Positions 20,803-29,624 are shown, counted from the first letter of the stretch. The stretch is 64,000 nt of DNA from Rahnella variigena (GCF_003610915.1 NZ_NSDJ01000001.1:806001-870000); one strand, 5' to 3'. Notes: generated from the letters alone by a model not told the origin. Numbers and translations are program-made.

Positions 20803-21588
20803 TTAAGCGGCTTTCAGGGCCTGGGTTCGGTATTCTACCGGACTCAACCCTTTTAATTTCAGGCTTATTCTTTCGTTGTTGTAGTAATGGATATATCCCT
20901 CTATCGCCTCCCTCAGTTCCCTGAGACTCCCGAACTGGCTCAGGTAAAAACACTCCGATTTCAGCGTACCGAAGAAGTTCTCCATTACAGCATTATCCAG
21001 GCAGTTTCCTTTACGCGACATACTTTGCGTTATGCCCTCTGCCTTTAATTTTGCCTGATAGGCTGCCATTCGATACTGCCAACCCTGATCCGAGTGCAAC
21101 AACGGGGCATCTTCTGGACTGAGCTTTGCGAACGCATCACGCAGCATGGTATTCACCATTTCCATCACCGGTCTTTCCGACAGGCTGTATGAGATGATTT
21201 CCCGGTTAAAAAGATCGAGAACCGGTGACAGGTACAACTTTTTACCCTGTATCGAGAACTCTGTAACATCCGTAACCCACTTTTCGTTGGCTTTTGATGC
21301 ACTGAAGTCCCGACTCAGGATGTTGGAGGCTGCCTTGCCCGCTTCCCCTTTCCAGGCGCGATATTTCTTCACCCTGATAAGCGACCGGAGCGACACCTCT
21401 GCCATCAGCCGCTGTACTGTTTTATGGTTCACCAGCAGCCCCTGCTTTCTCAGTGAGAGCGTGATCCTGCGGTAACCATAACGCCCTTTATGATGGTGGT
21501 ATATCTCTCTGATTTTGTCTTTCAGTCCGGCATGCCTGTCCACTCGCTTCAGCGCGTTCACATTGTGATACCACGTACTGCGGGACAT
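20803..21588 (-). CDS. IS3-family transposase OrfB (DDE catalytic domain)
   Basis: A 261-residue catalytic part. An HTH_21-like segment (KDKIREIYHHHKGRYGYRRI) precedes the integrase core with the DDE triad: aspartate in WVTDVTEF, aspartate in LLHSDQGWQY, and glutamate in AVMENFFGTLKSE, followed by the conserved lysine. The frame extends upstream of the ATG at 21588 without a stop and can be joined to OrfA by a -1 shift near 21651-21656, giving residues ISELRRNYALSDLLRAAG before the ATG. The functional enzyme is most likely the OrfAB fusion. Confidence 0.93.
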   Translation of the reverse strand: MSRSTWYHNVNALKRVDRHAGLKDKIREIYHHHKGRYGYRRITLSLRKQGLLVNHKTVQRLMAEVSLRSLIRVKKYRAWKGEAGKAASNILSRDFSASKANEKWVTDVTEFSIQGKKLYLSPVLDLFNREIISYSLSERPVMEMVNTMLRDAFAKLSPEDAPLLHSDQGWQYRMAAYQAKLKAEGITQSMSRKGNCLDNAVMENFFGTLKSECFYLSQFGSLRELREAIEGYIHYYNNERISLKLKGLSPVEYRTQALKAA

Positions 21589-21641
21589 CCCCGCTGCACG
21601 CAGAAGGTCACTAAGCGCATAATTACGCCTTAGTTCACTGA

Positions 21642-22166
21642 TTATTGCGGCTTTTTGCCGTTTTTCTCGCTTTGAACTAAGGCCTTTAGCTTTTTTAGGT
21701 AGGCATTCTCTGCACGCAGGTAACGGAGCTCAGCCCGCAGCTCTTCGGGAGATAACTTTTCCAGCGCCTCATCGGTAAGTGGGGATGCTTTTTTGGGTTT
21801 TGTCATGCCTTTGCTCCGGCCGGGTTTTATGCTCAGAAGTCCATTCTCACCAGCGTCTTTGTAGACATTAACCCAGTGCCGGACGACGGTCTCGTTTGAG
21901 ATATTAAACCGTGCGGCAGCTTCGCGCATTGAAAGTTCTTCACCGAGAACAGTCCGGACAACAGCAATCCGGAATGCCGGAGAATGGCGGTCATTTTTCC
22001 AGGTAATGCCATCAATACCGTGTAATTGCCAGGCTCTGACCCAGCGACGAACGGATGTTCTTTCGACACCAAAACGTTCTGCGGTCCGTTGTGTCCCGTC
22101 ATTGCCGTAGAGGTAATGGCTGACCACAGCCATTCTGGTTTCGAGGGTATATTTTGGCTTCGCCAT
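21642..22166 (-). CDS. IS3-family transposase OrfA (helix-turn-helix protein)
   Basis: A 174-residue protein starting MAKPKYTLETRMAVVSHYL. It has two helix-turn-helix segments (TAERFGVERTSVRRWV and AAARFNISNETVVRHWV) and a C-terminal leucine-zipper-like stretch (LEKLSPEELRAELRYLRAENAYLKKL). It binds the inverted repeats. The frame is open to 22220, but the ATG at 22166 fits the family. The last codons GGC AAA AAG CCG CAA TAA include an A-rich slippery site for -1 frameshifting into OrfB. Confidence 0.9.
   Translation of the reverse strand: MAKPKYTLETRMAVVSHYLYGNDGTQRTAERFGVERTSVRRWVRAWQLHGIDGITWKNDRHSPAFRIAVVRTVLGEELSMREAAARFNISNETVVRHWVNVYKDAGENGLLSIKPGRSKGMTKPKKASPLTDEALEKLSPEELRAELRYLRAENAYLKKLKALVQSEKNGKKPQ
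21651..21657 (-). other. Probable programmed -1 frameshift site of the IS
   Basis: On the coding strand AAAAAG lies just before the OrfA stop. Slipping back one base on AAA AAG continues as GCC GCA ATA ATC AGT GAA and stays open into OrfB. It is a shortened form of the A-AAA-AAG heptamer used by IS150. Confidence 0.6.
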
Positions 22167-22221
22167 AAAAAACTGCACCTTACTCAGTTGGGTGTCCAAC
22201 TTTTGGGGTGCAGTCCACAAC

Positions 22222-22234
22222 AGCGGGCTTTTTT
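22222..22234. terminator. Right half of the split tdh terminator
   Basis: AGCGGGCTTTTTT, the right arm complementary to 20755-20766. Read on the minus strand it would originally have ended the transferase operon that begins at 24407. The insertion leaves that operon without an intact hairpin before the IS. Confidence 0.85.
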
Positions 22235-22251
22235 CTGGCTAACGGGAGTGT

Positions 22252-23181
22252 TCAGGCTTCCGGTTCTGCCTTTTGTTTCTCTGCATCCGTCAGATATCGC
22301 ACTTTGCGGGTGTAATCCTGCCCTTTAAACAGCAGTTCATTGTCTGGCGAGGCCAGATACTTTTGCCATTCTGTCAGCGGGAAACCGCCGTGCGCGCCAA
22401 TGACCTCTTTCGGAATCACCGACGGCGTGCCGCCAATTTTCTTCGAGACCGGCCAGTTCATCCAGTCGCCGAGATTCACGCTTTTAATGTCCAGAGTGTC
22501 GAGCATCGCCGCCAGGGGCAGCTGATCGGTCGGTGGCTGATTATCTGGCAGGATATTCCAGGTATCTCTGAAAAACATAATCCACAACGGGCACAAACGT
22601 TCCCAGGTTTTACGCGTCGCCGCTAAAAATGCGCCGTTGACGTGGTCAACGATATAAGGCCGCACGCTGTCTTTGTAATACGCTGGAATAATTTCAGGGT
22701 CACAATCCCCGAGTTTGGCAATCATTTTGCCCTGACGGAAACTCGAATAAATATGATTTTCATGCAGCTGAATTTCAGGCATTTTCAGCAGATTCAGATC
22801 AGAGTCGATCATCAAAATGCCGTCAGTTTTAGCCTGCAAAGGCGCCAGCAGTTTGATCAGACGGCTGAGATAAATTTGTTTATAGCGATAATCGCCGGAT
22901 TTAGTTTCGGGATTCAGTGTCACGATGCGGACTTTTTCAGGCAGAGGCCGGAACAGGCTGGCATCCTGATCGGTCACAATGACAATTTCCTGCAATTGTG
23001 TCGCGAATTTGTCGGCAAATTCCGCGCATAAACAGGCTTCTTCAATGTAGTCAGCACCCGCGGAAGGAACGACGACAGAGGTGATATTATTCTTTGGCGC
23101 GCCTGCCTTGACGGTATCGGCATAAGGCAGATTGTGGCGTGAAAGAATATGACGATATTTAGAGTTTAGAAATTTGAACAT
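22252..23181 (-). CDS. Putative glycosyltransferase of unassigned family
   Basis: A 309-residue soluble protein with a Rossmann-like N-terminal half (ITSVVVPSAGADYIEEACLCAEF, EIVIVTDQDASLF) and a DSD motif at residues 126-128 (GILMIDSDLNLLK), as in metal-dependent GT-A enzymes. VNGAFLAATRKTWERL and IGAHGGFPLTEW later in the chain could form the acceptor side. I do not recognise a named family. It follows the GT4 gene by two bases, so the two form an operon, presumably for LPS or another surface glycan. The downstream terminator is split by the IS. Confidence 0.65.
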   Translation of the reverse strand: MFKFLNSKYRHILSRHNLPYADTVKAGAPKNNITSVVVPSAGADYIEEACLCAEFADKFATQLQEIVIVTDQDASLFRPLPEKVRIVTLNPETKSGDYRYKQIYLSRLIKLLAPLQAKTDGILMIDSDLNLLKMPEIQLHENHIYSSFRQGKMIAKLGDCDPEIIPAYYKDSVRPYIVDHVNGAFLAATRKTWERLCPLWIMFFRDTWNILPDNQPPTDQLPLAAMLDTLDIKSVNLGDWMNWPVSKKIGGTPSVIPKEVIGAHGGFPLTEWQKYLASPDNELLFKGQDYTRKVRYLTDAEKQKAEPEA

Positions 23182-23183
23182 GT

Positions 23184-24407
23184 TCAGCCTTGTTTCTTTT
23201 TAACGCTGCTCAAAACGGTTTCCACGCCAGAGACATATTTTTCAATCGCAAATTTTTCGCGGACAGTGAGATTTGCCTGCGTAGCGATTTCACTGCGCAA
23301 ATGGGCGTTGAGATACAGCGTTTTCATATGGTTGAAGAGCATCTCAATATCGCCATACTCGAAAAGCATTCCGGTTTCTGCATTTTTAATCAGTTCGGCA
23401 GTCCCCGTGACATTGGATCCAATCACCGGCGTTTTCAGTAACATGGATTCCAGAACCACCCGCGGTAAACCTTCACTTTTTGAGCCTAATATAAAGGCAT
23501 CAAAAGCCGCCAGATATTCCAGAGGATTGCTTTGAAAACCGGTGAAGATGACTTTATCCATCATATTCAGTGCGGCAGCCTGCTGGATCAGGCGGCGTAA
23601 ATTCGGGCCTTCACCGACAAAGACCATTTTCCATTTTGCTTCCGGGAAAGCACGGTTAAATTTATCGAGTGCCAGCAGGGTGAAGTGGTGGGCTTTACGA
23701 TTAATCAGAGAACCGATACTGCCAAAGATGAAAGTATCTTCTGTTGCGCCGAGTTCTGCGCGGATCCTGATGCCATCAGGTAACGGCTGGTTAATATCAA
23801 TGCCGTTGAAGACGGTAAAACACAGCTCTTTGCGCACGCCACGTTTGAGCAACTGTTCCTGAACCCCCTGAGAAACAGAAATGATGCTGTGGCAAAAACG
23901 GTTAACAATGCCCACGACGTCTTTGTTCAGAACCGGTTCGATGCGGCAATGCTGCACGATTTCTGTCGGTAAGCCTTCGGTCGAATAATAGCCTTCCACG
24001 TTAGAACTTGGCTGATTATTCATATATAAAATATCAAACTGACCGAGCTCAAGCAGGGAATGGATTTTGCGGATATTGGGGTTTATACGCCAGATTTTAT
24101 CAACAGAATAAATCGCTTTCTGGCGTAAATTTCCGCTAAAGAAAAACAGCGTTCGCAGGACTTCTTTGCTGATTTTTGCCCAGGTGGGTTGTCTGACCTG
24201 AGGAATGAAAAATACCGGCACATTGAGCGAGTTCAATATCTGGCTAATGGTTTCCCCGTTATCCCGGGCGTAGTCATTGTAAAAGCAGCAACTGATTTCA
24301 AACTTTTCACGATCGATTCTTTTCAGCAACTCCAACATGCTGTTGGTGCCACCTCCCCATTCTTTGCCGCTGTCGAGCAGCAGAATTTTAGATCGATCTA
24401 GTCCCAT
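23184..24407 (-). CDS. Family 4 glycosyltransferase
   Basis: A 407-residue GT-B enzyme. The N-terminus KILLLDSGKEWGGGTNSMLELLKRI has the glycine-rich acceptor-side motif, and the C-terminal half shows VFNGIDIN, GSIGSLINRKAHHF, FVGEGP, FTGFQ and SEGLPRVVLESM with the glutamates that bind the donor sugar nucleotide. It is the first gene of the two-gene unit; its sugar and acceptor are unknown. In E. coli the matching place between tdh and yibQ holds yibD/waaH, a different core transferase, so this spot seems to be a variable LPS-modification site. Confidence 0.8.
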   Translation of the reverse strand: MGLDRSKILLLDSGKEWGGGTNSMLELLKRIDREKFEISCCFYNDYARDNGETISQILNSLNVPVFFIPQVRQPTWAKISKEVLRTLFFFSGNLRQKAIYSVDKIWRINPNIRKIHSLLELGQFDILYMNNQPSSNVEGYYSTEGLPTEIVQHCRIEPVLNKDVVGIVNRFCHSIISVSQGVQEQLLKRGVRKELCFTVFNGIDINQPLPDGIRIRAELGATEDTFIFGSIGSLINRKAHHFTLLALDKFNRAFPEAKWKMVFVGEGPNLRRLIQQAAALNMMDKVIFTGFQSNPLEYLAAFDAFILGSKSEGLPRVVLESMLLKTPVIGSNVTGTAELIKNAETGMLFEYGDIEMLFNHMKTLYLNAHLRSEIATQANLTVREKFAIEKYVSGVETVLSSVKKKQG

Positions 24408-24587
24408 CGGATAGCGCCCTTGCTCAGCCCGGTTAAAAAAATATGCTACCCATTATAAGAGGCAAATTCTATAAGCTCTACATATTTGATTCTGATACTA
24501 AAATCACTCATATCAATATGTTGTATGAATATTTCAAATCCATTTTTTCGAAAATGGGAACCTGCCGCCAGTCAATGTCCCTGAATC

Positions 24588-25520
24588 CTATTTTTTAGGA
24601 AATGTGGTCCATGCTAGATATTGGCGTTCAACAAACTGTATTGCCGGCAATGCAGACAGGCTTTCGCCCAGCACTCTAAACATGCTGTCGGCATACACTT
24701 GCGGAACCGGTTGTTTCACGCGGCAGATGCTGATGCCTTTGCGTGATGGTTTGGACGCCGTGATACCGGTCGCTTTCCCCGCCGGGGCGTTGCGCTGGGG
24801 TTCGTTGAGCAGATCGCTTGGCCGCACCAGAACGATATCGGAAGGCAAATTCGGCAGCATTTGTTGCAGCACTTTCACCGTGGTCGGATGGGGATGGCCG
24901 ATGGCGATGGCATAACCGTTCTTGCGGGCGAGCTGAATAGCCCGTTCAAACTGATGGCGGATTTCCGCTTCGTTCTGCACATCATCTAAAAAGACGTTGC
25001 GCTTAATCACTTTCACCCGGGTTCCCTGAGCGGCCTGAACCGATTTGGTATTGCCGATGGTCATACTGTCGAGGAAGAATAAGTTGTGAGCATTCATGGC
25101 CTGCATGACGTTTTCCATGCCGGTCAAGCTGGAGGTCATGGCGCTGCCCATATGATTGTTGATACCAATCGCATACGGGATATTGCTGATGGCCTGATCG
25201 ACAATACGCTTCACTTCTGCGGCACTCATCGAAGGTGTCAGCGTATCTTTTTCCAGCGGTTGTTTGCTGAGCGGCGCCATCGGCAGGTGGATCAATATTT
25301 CACGGCCCTGCTGATGTGCCTTGTTCATCATCATCTGCGAATCTGGCGCATTAGGGAAAATCGCAACGGATACCGCTTTTGGCATCTGAAGTACCTGGTT
25401 TTCCTCATGCTGGCGATAACCAAAGTCATCAATCAGGATGGATAATTTCGCTGCCTGAACCTGACAAACGAAAAACGCAGTACCACAAAGGGCAGCTAAA
25501 ACGGACTTTTTATATCGCAA
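24588..25520 (-). CDS. yibQ: Divergent polysaccharide deacetylase family protein YibQ
   Basis: A periplasmic protein with an N-terminal signal peptide (RYKKSVLAALCGTAFFVCQVQA, then AKLSILIDDFG). LSILIDDFGYR, ILIHLPMAPLSKQPLE and AIGHPHPTTV mark the divergent polysaccharide deacetylase fold. I chose the TTG at 25520, which has GGGAAG at a good distance and gives a clean signal peptide; a GTG at 25538 in the same frame has no ribosome site. The gene lies directly after envC, as in other enterobacteria. Its substrate is not known. Confidence 0.85.
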   Translation of the reverse strand: MRYKKSVLAALCGTAFFVCQVQAAKLSILIDDFGYRQHEENQVLQMPKAVSVAIFPNAPDSQMMMNKAHQQGREILIHLPMAPLSKQPLEKDTLTPSMSAAEVKRIVDQAISNIPYAIGINNHMGSAMTSSLTGMENVMQAMNAHNLFFLDSMTIGNTKSVQAAQGTRVKVIKRNVFLDDVQNEAEIRHQFERAIQLARKNGYAIAIGHPHPTTVKVLQQMLPNLPSDIVLVRPSDLLNEPQRNAPAGKATGITASKPSRKGISICRVKQPVPQVYADSMFRVLGESLSALPAIQFVERQYLAWTTFPKK

Positions 25521-25522
25521 TG

Positions 25523-26788
25523 CTATCTTCCCAACCACGGCTGTGGATTTACTGCCTGGCCCTGACGACGAATTTCAAAATACAGCGATGGCTGGCCCTG
25601 TCCGCCGCTGTTCCCAACTTTAGCAATGGCCTGACCGGTTCTCACCTGATCGCCAACGCTGACCAGCGCATCCTGGTTGTAACCGTAAAGACTCATATCG
25701 CCTTTACCGTGGTCGATAACCACAACCAGCCCGTAGCCCTGTAACCAGTCCGCCAGAATGACGCGTCCGTCGGCAATAGCCCGTACATCACTGCCCTCAC
25801 GTGCTGAAATGACAATGCCTTTCCAGCGTAGTTCACCCTGTAGCTGTTCGCCGAAACGATGTATCAACGAACCGTTAACCGGCCACATATTTTGACCAGA
25901 CGGGCGTCCCAGACCGCCGGTTCGGGCCATCAGTGACTGTTCGCTTTGGGTCGGTTTATAGGTTGAACCTTTTTTCTTCGCTTGCTGTTCTTTCGCTCGC
26001 ACGGCGGCGGCTTCCCGCGCTTCTTTTTCCGCACGGGCTTTGGCGGCACGTTCAGCGGCGGCAATTTTGTTTTGCAGGCTGGATTCGTTGGCGCGCAGCT
26101 CCGTCAGGCTCTGCTCATCTTTTTGCAATGAGGATTCCAGCGCCGTGAGCGTTTGCTTACGGGCGGCACGCGCCTGTTCGAGTTTTTGTTGCTGTGATTG
26201 TTGTTCACTCAGCAGGCTTTTTTGTTGTGTTTGCTTTGATTGCAAAGAAACACGCTGTTCAGCCAGCGTGGTGCGGGTTTGTTTCAGCTCTTCGATGGTT
26301 TTCTGTCGTTCGGTATTCAGATAGCCGAAATACGCCAGGATCCGCTCATTACGTTCGCTCTCTTCGCCGCTGAGCAGCAGTTGCAAGCCTTTATGCTGAC
26401 CGATACGGAAGGCAGCATCGAGCTGTTTTGCCAGGATCTCTTCCTGCGTCTTTTGCTGTTTTTGCAACTTATCGATAGAGGCGTTAAGCCCGGCAATGTC
26501 TTTACTGAGTGTGGCGAGGGTTGACTGAGTTCCGCGTAGCTGGCTGCTGGCGGAGGCAATGGTTTTTTCCTGCGCCTGCAATTGCTGCAATAAAGTGCCG
26601 CGCTGTTGTTTCTGCTGCTTAACGCTTTTTTCTTTTTCCGCGATATTTTGCTGAATGGTTTTTAGCTGATCTTTATTGTCGTCAGCATGCACACTCACGG
26701 AAAGAGAGAGTAAAGAAGCACAAAGTAATAAGGCTGAAGATGGGAAGGCAGATACGGCCTTGTCCTGAGCGGAAAGGCGGGTTCTCAT
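25523..26788 (-). CDS. envC: Murein hydrolase activator EnvC
   Basis: EnvC is a periplasmic septal protein that activates the amidases AmiA and AmiB under FtsEX control. The 421-residue product starts MRTRLSAQDKAVSAFPSSAL with a signal peptide cut after VSVHA. A long coiled coil (about residues 35-270) with many K, Q and E residues precedes the LytM/M23 domain (GELRWKGIVISAREGSDVRAIADGRV to the end NPQPWLGR). In that domain the zinc ligands are degenerate (VVIDHGKGDMSLYGYNQ), as expected for an activator rather than an enzyme. The frame is open to 26920, but the ATG at 26788 fits the family. Confidence 0.95.
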   Translation of the reverse strand: MRTRLSAQDKAVSAFPSSALLLCASLLSLSVSVHADDNKDQLKTIQQNIAEKEKSVKQQKQQRGTLLQQLQAQEKTIASASSQLRGTQSTLATLSKDIAGLNASIDKLQKQQKTQEEILAKQLDAAFRIGQHKGLQLLLSGEESERNERILAYFGYLNTERQKTIEELKQTRTTLAEQRVSLQSKQTQQKSLLSEQQSQQQKLEQARAARKQTLTALESSLQKDEQSLTELRANESSLQNKIAAAERAAKARAEKEAREAAAVRAKEQQAKKKGSTYKPTQSEQSLMARTGGLGRPSGQNMWPVNGSLIHRFGEQLQGELRWKGIVISAREGSDVRAIADGRVILADWLQGYGLVVVIDHGKGDMSLYGYNQDALVSVGDQVRTGQAIAKVGNSGGQGQPSLYFEIRRQGQAVNPQPWLGR

Positions 26789-26904
26789 CAGGCTGAAATG
26801 AATGAATTTGCTCAAACTTTTTTCCGCTTGTCGACCGTGGATGATAGACAATATGGCTGTCCCTTCTCGTATCGTAACACTAATCAACCGGCTGATGCAC
26901 AAAC

Positions 26905-26939
26905 AAAAAAGGCGTACCAACGGGTGTCAGTACGCCTTT
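26905..26939 (-). terminator. Rho-independent terminator of gpmI
   Basis: Stem AAAGGCGTAC/GTACGCCTTT with a 12-base loop, followed on the minus strand by a T run. It separates gpmI from envC. Confidence 0.85.
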
Positions 26940-26960
26940 GTAACAGAGCTTTAAGAGAAA

Positions 26961-28505
26961 TTAGCGTGCGATAAACAGCGGTTTGCCGCTCATTTCTGCC
27001 GGAATTTCCATGCCCATCAGTGAAAGCATTGTTGGTGCGATATCAGACAATTTACCGCCTTCAACCGCTTCTGCGTTTCCGCCAATGTAGATTAATGGCA
27101 CCGGCAGACTGGTGTGCGCGGTGTGTGCCTGACCGGTCGCCGGGTCGCGCATTTGTTCTGCGTTACCGTGGTCGGCGGTGATCAGCAACTGGCCACCGGC
27201 TGCTTTCACGGCATCCACAACCTGAGCAACACAATTATCCAGTGCTTCAACGGCGCTCACCGCGGCGTCGTAAACGCCGGTATGACCGACCATATCGCCA
27301 TTCGGGTAGTTACAAATGATGGTGTCATATTTGCCGCTGGCAATTGCGCCAAGCAGTTTTTCCGTCAGTTCAGCCGAACTCATTTCCGGTTGCAGGTCAT
27401 AAGTCGCCACGTTCGGGGATTTCACCAGAATGCGGTCTTCGCCTTCAAACGAGTCTTCCATGCCGCCGTTAAAGAAGAAGGTAACGTGTGCATATTTCTC
27501 AGTTTCGGAAATACGCAGCTGCGTTTTGCCATGTGCCATCAGCCACTCGCCAAGGGTATTTTTCAGTGATGCTGGCGGATAGGCGCAGGCGGCGTTGATG
27601 TCCGCGGCATATTCGGTCAGCATGATGAAATCGCCGAAGTTGATGACTTTTTCGCGGGCAAAACCATCGAAGTCCGGACTGATAAAGGCGCGGGTGATTT
27701 CGCGGGCCCGGTCTGCGCGGAAGTTCATGAAGATCAGTGCATCGCCGTCATTGATGGCCGCGGATTCTTCGCCTGCTGCCTGCAATACGGTTGGCTTCAC
27801 GAATTCATCATTTTCATCACGGGCATAAGCGGCCTGCAGGCCAGTCAGTGCATTATCGGCAGTGAACGCGCCTTTTGCCTGTGACATCAAATCGTAAGCC
27901 AGTTGTACGCGATCCCAGCGGTTATCGCGGTCCATCGCGTAATAGCGGCCTACGATAGATGCGATACGGCCAGTACCGATTTGTGCGAATTTCTCAGAGA
28001 AGCGTTTCAGTGCAGCTTCAGCGCTGCGCGGCGGTGTATCACGGCCATCGAGGAAGGCGTGCAGATAAATGGCTTTCGCGCCACGACGGTGCGCCAGTTC
28101 CACCATCGCCATAATGTGGTCTTCGTGACTGTGAACGCCGCCCGCAGACAACAGACCCATAATGTGAACCGCTTTGCCTGCGGCAATGGCACGATCAACC
28201 GCACCGGTCAGTACGCTATTATTAAAGAAGTCGCCTTCTTTGATTTCTTTGTCCAGACGGGTGAGATCCTGATACACGATGCGGCCCGCACCTAAATTGA
28301 CATGGCCGACTTCGGAGTTGCCCATCTGACCGTCGGGCAGACCGACGTCCAGTCCGGAGGCTGCGATAAGTGTGTGAGGATGAGTGGCCCACAGATTATC
28401 CATCACCGGCGTTTTGGCGTTCAGAATCGCGTTATCTTGTTGCTCTTCGCGATGTCCATAGCCGTCCAGAATCACCAGAACCATCGGTTTTTTGTTGCTC
28501 GACAT
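26961..28505 (-). CDS. gpmI: 2,3-bisphosphoglycerate-independent phosphoglycerate mutase
   Basis: GpmI (also called GpmM) interconverts 3- and 2-phosphoglycerate in glycolysis using manganese and a phosphoserine intermediate. The 514-residue alkaline-phosphatase-fold protein begins [20 protein letters not shown], has the catalytic serine in QMGNSEVGH, and has metal ligands in [12 protein letters not shown] and [11 protein letters not shown]. The start at 28505 gives the exact family length; an ATG at 28541 would add 12 residues. It is divergent from yibN. Confidence 0.96.
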   Translation of the reverse strand: MSSNKKPMVLVILDGYGHREEQQDNAILNAKTPVMDNLWATHPHTLIAASGLDVGLPDGQMGNSEVGHVNLGAGRIVYQDLTRLDKEIKEGDFFNNSVLTGAVDRAIAAGKAVHIMGLLSAGGVHSHEDHIMAMVELAHRRGAKAIYLHAFLDGRDTPPRSAEAALKRFSEKFAQIGTGRIASIVGRYYAMDRDNRWDRVQLAYDLMSQAKGAFTADNALTGLQAAYARDENDEFVKPTVLQAAGEESAAINDGDALIFMNFRADRAREITRAFISPDFDGFAREKVINFGDFIMLTEYAADINAACAYPPASLKNTLGEWLMAHGKTQLRISETEKYAHVTFFFNGGMEDSFEGEDRILVKSPNVATYDLQPEMSSAELTEKLLGAIASGKYDTIICNYPNGDMVGHTGVYDAAVSAVEALDNCVAQVVDAVKAAGGQLLITADHGNAEQMRDPATGQAHTAHTSLPVPLIYIGGNAEAVEGGKLSDIAPTMLSLMGMEIPAEMSGKPLFIAR

Positions 28506-28809
28506 GTCAATTGACCTCAGTTTAAAAGATGAAATGCTCAATAGGCTCGCCCGCTGAAACGGGATAAACAGGCGCGACTAAAGGCATTTAAGCCGGCTGA
28601 TTTTACCCCAGTGCAGGAAGTGAATAGCCGGAGGAGATCAAAGATGAGGTGAGGTGAGGGTTAACTTTCAGCATAAAGGCGTGTTAATTTTCCGAGACGT
28701 GCCGCAGATTGTGGCATTCGCCCGCGCTTACTGGCTGTATTTGCTCCGGCGCGCAGGTATACTCTGAAGCCTTGAATTTTCCCCCAACTGACGGGAGTTG
28801 TTACACCCC
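28506..28809. other. Intergenic region between gpmI and yibN
   Basis: 304 bases with no gene. A short tandem repeat of GAGGT occurs around 28650-28665. A TATACT at 28758-28763 is a likely -10 box for yibN, though no convincing -35 is seen. Otherwise nothing recognisable. Confidence 0.5.
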
Positions 28810-29241
28810 ATGCAAGATATTATGCCGTTCATCAGTGCGCATCCGGTTCTCAGCCTGGCGTGGGTTGCGTTACTGATTGCAGTAATTGTGACCACCTTTA
28901 AAACACGTTTCTCTAAAGTGAAAGAGATCACCCGTGGCGAAGCAACACGCCTGATTAATAAAGAAGATGCCATCGTTGTCGATGTTCGCGCGCGTGAAGA
29001 ATTCCGCAAAGGCCACATCGCTGAATCACAGAATGTGTTGTCTGCTGACATCAAAAACAACAATCTGGGTGAACTGACCAAACACAAAGCACAGCCAGTA
29101 ATCGTGGTATGTGCCACCGGACAAACTTCCCGTACTGCGGCTGAAGGCCTGATTGCTGCTGGTTTTGAGCGTGTGTTCACACTCAAAGAAGGCATCAGCG
29201 GCTGGAGCGGTGAAAACCTGCCTTTAGTTCGCGGTAAATGA
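28810..29241 (+). CDS. yibN: Rhodanese-like membrane-anchored protein YibN
   Basis: A 143-residue protein with one N-terminal membrane helix ([17 protein letters not shown], about residues 12-30) and a rhodanese domain ([26 protein letters not shown]). The active-site loop reads [10 protein letters not shown], so the catalytic cysteine is present, near residue 98; in E. coli YibN the loop is different. The ATG at 28810 fits the family, although a TTG at 28798 lies closer to the GGGAG site. It leads the yibN-grxC-secB-gpsA-cysE series. Confidence 0.9.
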   Translation: MQDIMPFISAHPVLSLAWVALLIAVIVTTFKTRFSKVKEITRGEATRLINKEDAIVVDVRAREEFRKGHIAESQNVLSADIKNNNLGELTKHKAQPVIVVCATGQTSRTAAEGLIAAGFERVFTLKEGISGWSGENLPLVRGK

Positions 29242-29308
29242 TTCGCGGTAAATAAGACGTTCAGATAACCGCTACGGCATTAAATTCTACGACTCTGAGG
29301 TGGAACCC

Positions 29309-29560
29309 ATGGCTAAAATTGAAATCTATACCAAGGCAACCTGCCCTTACTGCCATCGTGCGAAAGCCCTGCTCAATAGCAAAGGCGCTTCATTCGATGA
29401 AATCGCTATCGATGGTGATGCAGATAAGCGTGAAAAAATGATCGCCCGCAGCGGTCGTTCAACGGTTCCTCAGATCTTTATCGACGGACAGCACGTTGGC
29501 GGTTGTGATGATTTACATGCACTTGATGCACGCGGTGGCCTTGACCCAATGCTGGGTTAA
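29309..29560 (+). CDS. grxC: Glutaredoxin 3
   Basis: An 83-residue thiol-disulfide carrier with the CPYC active site near residues 11-14, TVPQIFID (cis-proline) and GGCDDL for glutathione binding. It reduces ribonucleotide reductase and mixed disulfides using glutathione. The ATG at 29309 gives the family length; an upstream ATG at 29300 adds three residues. Confidence 0.96.
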   Translation: MAKIEIYTKATCPYCHRAKALLNSKGASFDEIAIDGDADKREKMIARSGRSTVPQIFIDGQHVGGCDDLHALDARGGLDPMLG

Positions 29561-29624
29561 TCAGGGCGGCGGTGGTTTCGCATTACGTGTTTAAAAGGAC
29601 TATTAACTTAAGGGTACTACTCAC

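Larger units (their letters stand above)
20771..22217 (-). mobile_element. IS3-family insertion sequence (IS150-type), complete, 1447 bases
   Basis: The ends are imperfect inverted repeats of about 25 bases: TGGACTGACCCCATAAAGTT at the left and, read inward from 22217, TGGACTGCACCCCAAAAGTT at the right, both continuing GGACA. The element is flanked by a CAAC direct repeat (20767-20770 and 22218-22221). It carries the two overlapping frames typical of IS3 elements, both intact, so the copy looks recent and potentially active. The duplicated CAAC is precisely the loop of the host terminator. Confidence 0.93.

Noticed and set aside
24540..24557. Hairpin CCATTTT-TTCG-AAAATGG downstream of yibQ
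   Set aside because: A weak AT-rich stem lacking a T run; may be chance in an AT-rich gap.
28640..28670. GAGGT tandem repeat as a functional repeat
   Set aside because: Only about three imperfect units; too short to support a role.
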